A stretch of DNA of 64,000 bases from Lachnospiraceae bacterium (GTDB taxonomy: Bacteria; Bacillota; Clostridia; Lachnospirales; Lachnospiraceae), in the NCBI GenBank assembly GCA_024687125.1, contig JAILFA010000081.1:23632-87631 (forward strand), given 5' to 3'. The notes under the pieces are model-generated. The model searched no databases. It saw only the letters and a list, made by a program, of their open reading frames with translations, and was not told where the DNA came from. The position numbers and the translations under genes are program-made. This document shows, piece after piece, positions 59,934 through 64,000 of the stretch. The number at the start of each line of letters is the position of its first letter. The first letter of the stretch is position 1.

Positions 59934-60790
59934 ACAAGCAGATATTTGATCGTCTCCAGGATGCTGCGGATCTGATATTTGACAAGAAAAGCGACATCGC
60001 TGTATTCCGCGTGATCGTTCTTGAGCTTTTCCGCAAGAGGCAGGACGTACTTTTCGGTCTCCGTGATGTACGCCTGCATCTTTTCTTTACTGAAGCATCT
60101 CGCCATCGTCGACACATTGTTGCAGCGGTCGATGATCTTGACTACACAGGCCTTCGGATTCTCAATGATGCCTGCGTAATACTTTTCTTTGGACTCTACA
60201 TGCGTCAGTCCGGGCTGCTCGGAAAAACTGACGAGAGAGACGATCTGTCTTACTTCATCGGAAAACGGCAGCTCCTCCGCGCTCACGCCGGTGTCCTCGA
60301 TGACATCGTGGAGCAGGATCGCGGAGAGGAGAGCGTCGTCGCGGATCCCCAGGGCATGCGCGTGGCAGGCCATCAGGAGCGGGTGGTTGATATAGAGAAT
60401 CTGTTCGGTCTGATATTTTCCCGGCTTGCGGAACTGACCGACATGTCGCTCGCGCATATAGTGAAGGGCACGGTATGTCTCTTCCAGGTTTTCGGTCAGC
60501 GCAAAGGAGCGCATGCGGGTATACATGTTCTCTTCGTGAAAGAGTCGGTCTCTGATGACGAGCCCGGATACACCGCCTGCCGGTTCATCCTCCGAGAGGA
60601 TCCTGGCGTAAGGGGTGTTGGTGATCTCCGCGATGCGGAGGAGGTTTTCCAGATCAGGCAGATTGCGGCCGGTCTCCCATTTGCCGACGGCCTGTACGCT
60701 GACACCGACTGCTTCCGCGAGCGATTCACGGGTGAGTCCCGCTTTTTTCCGGACTTCTGCGATGTGATTGCCGATGATCGTAAGATCCAT
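59930..60790 (-). CDS. XRE-type HTH fused to an HD domain resembling small alarmone hydrolases
   Basis: A 286-residue minus-strand protein. The N-terminal Cro/CI-type HTH (about 4-62) reads VRKKAGLTRESLAEAVGVSV and VGKWETGRNLPDLENL. The C-terminal region has RelA/SpoT-hydrolase-like features: His136 in INHPLLMA, HDVIEDT (His161-Asp162, Glu165-Asp166), and VKIIDRCNNVSTM, which aligns with the KLADRLHNMRTL of RelA/SpoT. It has no synthetase domain. It may bind DNA and hydrolyse ppGpp or another pyrophosphorylated nucleotide. GGGAGGTG precedes ATG 60790. Confidence 0.85.
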   Translation of the reverse strand: MDLTIIGNHIAEVRKKAGLTRESLAEAVGVSVQAVGKWETGRNLPDLENLLRIAEITNTPYARILSEDEPAGGVSGLVIRDRLFHEENMYTRMRSFALTENLEETYRALHYMRERHVGQFRKPGKYQTEQILYINHPLLMACHAHALGIRDDALLSAILLHDVIEDTGVSAEELPFSDEVRQIVSLVSFSEQPGLTHVESKEKYYAGIIENPKACVVKIIDRCNNVSTMARCFSKEKMQAYITETEKYVLPLAEKLKNDHAEYSDVAFLVKYQIRSILETIKYLLV

Positions 60791-60835
60791 GGTGTTTCAC
60801 CTCCCTGAAGAAAGCTGACGGATTACATCTACAGC

Positions 60836-60864
60836 ATAGCATAGAGGGTGCCGGGGTAAAGCAA
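60836..60864 (-). promoter_or_regulatory. Promoter of the XRE-HD gene (minus strand)
   Basis: On the minus strand: TTGCTT (60864-60859), a 17-base spacer and TGCTAT (60841-60836), about 45 bases before ATG 60790. Confidence 0.5.
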
Positions 60865-60958
60865 CTGCCGGTTGCGCGGAGTGTAGCATTGGTTGTCCGA
60901 TGCGCATCATCAGTATAACATGGTTTCAGGAGGAATGGATACAGCGGATTTGCTGAAA

Positions 60959-60987
60959 TTGACAATCTTCCGTAAACGTCATAAGAT
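60959..60987 (+). promoter_or_regulatory. Promoter of the zinc-ribbon membrane protein gene
   Basis: TTGACA (60959-60964), a 17-base spacer and TAAGAT (60982-60987). It lies inside the longer open frame that begins at 60893, which supports the shorter start at 61028. Confidence 0.7.
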
Positions 60988-61027
60988 TTACTGTATCAGA
61001 GATTCCATAGGCGAAGGGAGAGCATTC

Positions 61028-61549
61028 ATGGGCAAGGTCGTTACCATAAAATGTCCCAGCTGCGGCGGTAAGGTTGAGCGCACGAACAATGAGTTTTTTG
61101 CGCGGTGTCCGTACTGCGACAACGAGGTTGCGTTCGACGAGATCCGTGAGGAGGCCCAGCTTGGGGAATACCGGGAAAAGCTCGACGCCTTCGAACGCGA
61201 TAATGACCGTGATCAGGCGAACCGACAGAACCTGAAGAACTGGCTCATGAAACGCAACATCATCTTAGGTGTCATGGGTGTCTGCAACTGCGCCGGTTTC
61301 AGTATTGTCGGATTTCATTCGGAATCCGTATCAGGGGTCGGTGCTTTTCTCGTCTTCATCGCTCTGTCCCTGTTCGTCGCTGCGCCCCCGCTTCTGGGAT
61401 CCTCTTATCCTGCGTACAACATCCTGTATGATAGAAAGGAAAGGGGCGGCAAGATCGTAATGTGGGTCAAAATGATCGCGATTTCCATTGCGGTCCTTCT
61501 TCTGTCAGCGTTTCTCGCATATATCATTTGCGAGGTGATCCTGAAATAG
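61028..61549 (+). CDS. Zinc-ribbon membrane protein of unknown function
   Basis: A 173-residue protein with an N-terminal zinc ribbon (KCPSCGGKV ... RCPYCDNEV), a charged helix (about 35-70) and three hydrophobic segments (about 77-95, 100-118 and 142-170). The start ATG 61028 has GGGAG at 61017-61021 and lies downstream of a good promoter; an upstream ATG at 60935 sits too close to its AGGAGG. I do not recognise a named family. The next small gene follows at 16 bases. Confidence 0.8.
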   Translation: MGKVVTIKCPSCGGKVERTNNEFFARCPYCDNEVAFDEIREEAQLGEYREKLDAFERDNDRDQANRQNLKNWLMKRNIILGVMGVCNCAGFSIVGFHSESVSGVGAFLVFIALSLFVAAPPLLGSSYPAYNILYDRKERGGKIVMWVKMIAISIAVLLLSAFLAYIICEVILK

Positions 61550-61565
61550 GAAAAAGGGGCGGATC

Positions 61566-61805
61566 ATGACCATTACAAAGCAGTATGAAAAAGAGGGTGA
61601 CAGATACTGGACGGTGGAGATCGCCGATGACCGCTTTGTCGATGTCAGAAGGAGCGATGCTACCGGCAATCTGTACATCATCAGAAACGATGACGGCCTG
61701 ACCGTGCATGACAGTGCCGGGAACTATTTCAGAGGTCATTCCTATGACGCCTATGAGCCGATCGGGCTCATCAACGAGATCCTTCTTAACGAAGTCGGGC
61801 AGTAG
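61566..61805 (+). CDS. Small protein of unknown function
   Basis: A 79-residue protein rich in beta-strand and aromatic/charged residues (YWTVEIADDRFVDVRRSD, VHDSAGNYFRGHSYD). No motif or membrane segment is seen. It is co-transcribed with the zinc-ribbon protein and its stop codon is inside the terminator stem. The start ATG 61566 has AAAAAGGGGCGG upstream. Confidence 0.65.
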   Translation: MTITKQYEKEGDRYWTVEIADDRFVDVRRSDATGNLYIIRNDDGLTVHDSAGNYFRGHSYDAYEPIGLINEILLNEVGQ

Positions 61806-61827
61806 AGCTGCCTGACTTCGCCTGTTT
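61791..61827 (+). terminator. Terminator overlapping the stop codon of the small gene
   Basis: The stem CGAAGTCGGGCAG / CTGCCTGACTTCG (one G-T pair) has a 5-base loop TAGAG that contains most of the stop codon, and is followed by CCTGTTTTT. Confidence 0.85.
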
Positions 61828-61867
61828 TTGTCTGGCTTCCCACATCTGTATCGAGGAGGTAACTGGT

Positions 61868-62779
61868 ATGGATTATTGTACGAAATGCGGAGCTCCGCTT
61901 AAGGAAGGTGCGGCATTCTGCTCGAAATGCGGCAATTCTGCCGCTGTTCAAAACACTCCTCGAAAAAAGTCTCATGCCTGGAGCGTGTTTCTGCTTTTGG
62001 GCTTGATCATTGGTGCTGCCGCAACAAGTATTGTCTGGAAGTTTTTCTTTTCAGCGCCTTCAAAAAATTATCACATCGATGATCAGATCGAAGGGAACGG
62101 ATATGACTCTTCGGAGGAAGCCGTAAAAGCTTATGTAGAGTATCTGAAAGCGGGAGATTTAAAGGGCGCGCTGTCTGTCTTTGCCGTTGAGTCATATGCG
62201 GAACACTTTGATCTTGAAGCGTATTATGAAAATTTAATGGCATATCAGCCATATGATTATGAGGGATACAGGATTCCATTGGCGGCAAGAACGGATCTGT
62301 CCAAACAGCTCAATAAGGAGAGCCGCAGAGGATATCTTGTAAAACAGATGTACATGCAGTATATGAATGCATTGGTCTCTGAATATGTTGACGATGAGAA
62401 GAAAAGCCAGTTTGATAACACGATGATCAGACTTTCTGACAAACGCGATGTAGATGATGTGCTGAGCTTCATAGAAATAGATCCGGGGCTCAAAAGCATT
62501 GAAATAAAGGCATCCCTTTCACCGGGTGACCTGGGTGTTTCTTCCCGGGATTCCCAAAAAACGTTTGCCCAGAATCGTGAGAAGACATGGGGTGCTGAAC
62601 AAGTGGATAGTGTCTCTCTGGATATTATGATAAATGAAAAAGAATACATATTGTTTATGACTACGGTATGTTACAACGGTAAGTGGTATGTCGCGGATTT
62701 CAATAATGCTGTCGGGTACAGCATGGGCGCATCAGCATTGCATGCCGGATTGGAATTCAAAGGAAGACCTTTGAGATGA
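61868..62779 (+). CDS. Zinc-ribbon, single-span protein with extracytoplasmic domain
   Basis: A 303-residue protein. A rubredoxin-like zinc ribbon (YCTKCGAPLKEGAAFCSKCGN) at residues 3-24 is cytoplasmic, followed by a basic stretch, a membrane span (about 38-57, AWSVFLLLGLIIGAAATSIV) and an outer domain of about 230 residues starting with a helical pattern (SSEEAVKAYVEYLKAGDLKGA), as in NTF2-like or TcaA-type outer domains. GAGGAGG precedes ATG 61868. Its codons are more AT-rich than most of the window. It overlaps the following lipoprotein gene by 4 bases, which suggests a functional pair. Confidence 0.75.
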   Translation: MDYCTKCGAPLKEGAAFCSKCGNSAAVQNTPRKKSHAWSVFLLLGLIIGAAATSIVWKFFFSAPSKNYHIDDQIEGNGYDSSEEAVKAYVEYLKAGDLKGALSVFAVESYAEHFDLEAYYENLMAYQPYDYEGYRIPLAARTDLSKQLNKESRRGYLVKQMYMQYMNALVSEYVDDEKKSQFDNTMIRLSDKRDVDDVLSFIEIDPGLKSIEIKASLSPGDLGVSSRDSQKTFAQNREKTWGAEQVDSVSLDIMINEKEYILFMTTVCYNGKWYVADFNNAVGYSMGASALHAGLEFKGRPLR

Positions 62780-63903
62780 GACCATCTGACCAGAGAAAAG
62801 GGACGATCGGATGTCATTTGTTAGTGACTGTTTTTCTTGTTGTTCTTCTTGGGGCATGCGGTGTGACCGAACAGGATCATCAGGCTGGTGATGACAACAA
62901 GCTCTTTCATGAAAAAGAGGCACAGGATGACCAGACGATCTTTGGGAAAAGCAATACTGATACCAGTATTTTCAGTGGTTCAGCGTTCGATGGATACGAC
63001 GATAGTTTTGACGTATATAAGGATTATGAACCGGACAGCCGTATCATGAATCTGTCGCTGGCCGATGGCGCTTATGTTCAGATCGGCAATCATGTATTGG
63101 AACTCGGAAAATCGACTGTAAGAGATTTTATGAATGCCGGAGCAGATTTTTACAACTCAAAAGCCGAGTTCGGCAGTTATTATGGGCATCCGTCGCGCGA
63201 TCGGGAACTCAATGAGAAATGCCTGCAGGATTATCTGAATGAGTATAAGAAGGATGGAACAGTGATATTTCCCTGTTTTCTTTCCGGCTGGATCAGACTG
63301 GACCTTTCGAGTTTTGGACGAACTCTGATCGATGAAGATCCAGAAGATCCGATCGTAGACAGTGTAATGTTCGAGAACTATGCAGGAAATATAGAGAATC
63401 CGGAAACCTACCTGTACGGAGAGCCTGATTACAAGGATATTCGATCAATTTATGTGACCGGAGGGATCCGCTTTACCGGTCCGGTATCCACAATCCCGGA
63501 GACTTACGGAAAAGCGGAAATTGATGAGCATGGTGAGAAGGATGGGCATCAGTCTTGGAGTCGTGTATTTACAGCCGATTCACCTGATCCGGACTATACC
63601 TATTATTGTCAGGTGTTATCAAGGAATGATCATTGCTCCAGCCTTTATCTCAAGCTGAAAGACAGTCCGAACAGACCGATCGTAAGAGATGATACCATAC
63701 TGGACATCTTGAAGTCACATACCATTTTTAAGCTTTCTGAGATGGGAGACACAAATCCGTCCGAGACTGTAGATGATTATTTCTCTTATCAGATCGTTCG
63801 CTCGCAAAAGGAAACGGAGGAAGGGAACAGAAGATATCTTTATTATGCAAACATTTATGTAGTGTTTGCTCAACAACCCGCCCAACAAACAAGGTTGTTG
63901 TAG
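62776..63903 (+). CDS. Lipoprotein of unknown function
   Basis: A predicted lipoprotein of 375 residues. The signal ends VVLLGAC with Cys28, followed by a polar linker with Asp/Gln and a large outer domain of no recognised family (FDVYKDYEPDSRIMNLSLADG ... YVQIGNHVLELGKSTVRDFM). The 4-base overlap with the zinc-ribbon gene indicates coupling. Base composition is AT-richer than the rest. The last codons lie in an inverted repeat (CAACAACC ... GGTTGTTG, 63871-63900) that may help to end transcription. The final residues (AQQPAQQTRLL) look unusual, so a shifted C-terminus is possible. Confidence 0.68.
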   Translation: MRPSDQRKGTIGCHLLVTVFLVVLLGACGVTEQDHQAGDDNKLFHEKEAQDDQTIFGKSNTDTSIFSGSAFDGYDDSFDVYKDYEPDSRIMNLSLADGAYVQIGNHVLELGKSTVRDFMNAGADFYNSKAEFGSYYGHPSRDRELNEKCLQDYLNEYKKDGTVIFPCFLSGWIRLDLSSFGRTLIDEDPEDPIVDSVMFENYAGNIENPETYLYGEPDYKDIRSIYVTGGIRFTGPVSTIPETYGKAEIDEHGEKDGHQSWSRVFTADSPDPDYTYYCQVLSRNDHCSSLYLKLKDSPNRPIVRDDTILDILKSHTIFKLSEMGDTNPSETVDDYFSYQIVRSQKETEEGNRRYLYYANIYVVFAQQPAQQTRLL

Positions 63904-64000
63904 AATAAGTTTTTCGGCAGTTTAATCCGCCGTGTGCACCTTGACAAGATCGAAATCATAATAGAGAACAAAAAGCCATCTGCAAGGCGGTCAACGTTCA
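63904..64000. other. Right-edge segment without an assigned gene
   Basis: The final 97 bases hold no gene start with a ribosome site. A minus-strand frame is open from the edge to a stop at 63870-63872 (about 43 codons) and could be the tail of a gene beyond the window, but it matches nothing I know. Confidence 0.3.

Noticed and set aside
63870-63998. Tail of a minus-strand transposase at the right edge
   Set aside because: About 43 codons without a recognisable motif; too short to call.

Overview
The window reads as chromosome of a strictly anaerobic Gram-positive clostridium, most likely Lachnospiraceae-like. This is inferred from protein families, Shine-Dalgarno sites of the AGGAGG type, the GC-rich codon use over most of the window, a tmRNA tag ending VAMAA, a Firmicutes-type RqcH and a type VII-like secretion locus. 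There is no CRISPR array, no complete insertion sequence and no prophage. About 60 genes are packed tightly, nearly all on the + strand; the exceptions are rqcH, an Rrf2 regulator and an XRE-HD protein.

Layout. 1-4 kb: a truncated gene, an acidic lipoprotein, a hybrid histidine kinase with a phosphotransfer domain, and a response regulator. 4-14.8 kb: a type VII-like secretion locus with three coiled-coil membrane paralogues that share an N-terminal EETAALFVSA motif, an EssC ATPase with an FHA domain and three P-loops, a YukD/EsaB-like protein, five WXG100-type proteins and a larger low-complexity membrane protein. 14.8-25.3 kb: branched-chain amino acid genes (ilvN, ilvC, leuC, leuD, ilvE) interleaved with envelope genes (YfhO-like, CsbB/GtrB-like), an Mrp-type Fe-S carrier and an AI-2E family permease. 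25.3-33.5 kb: rqcH, uxaB, then yicC-gmk-rpoZ-rimO-pgsA and a lipoprotein. 33.5-42.8 kb: a glycerol-3-phosphate-dehydrogenase-like FAD cluster with DUF1667, a HAD phosphatase, a lipoprotein, pepT, an RpiB-like isomerase and an ABC exporter. 42.9-43.8 kb: an FHA-GGDEF protein.

The most interesting region is 43.8-51.5 kb. A divergent Rrf2 regulator faces a seven-kilobase operon: metY, a sulfur carrier (HcyS-like, ending GGGRA), its E1-like activator (HcyF-like), a JAMM protease (HcyD-like), a TusA-like protein, a three-domain fusion (MoaD-like carrier, degenerate E1 and rhodanese), a family 2A encapsulin shell protein and a SufS-type cysteine desulfurase with a long N-terminal cargo-like extension. 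The arrangement suggests that cysteine sulfur is mobilised inside a protein shell and passed by persulfide carriers to a protein thiocarboxylate used for homocysteine or cysteine synthesis. Encapsulin-desulfurase pairs and protein-thiocarboxylate homocysteine synthesis are each known; their union in one operon with a carrier/pseudo-E1/rhodanese fusion is the main candidate for a new system.

51.5-64 kb: a GGDEF-EAL phosphodiesterase, an ECF S-component, gpmI, secG, smpB and the tmRNA, a second hybrid kinase, an XRE-HD protein resembling a small alarmone hydrolase, and zinc-ribbon membrane proteins. The last two genes are visibly more AT-rich. Positions, motifs and promoter spacings were read by eye from the sequence; no database search was run.
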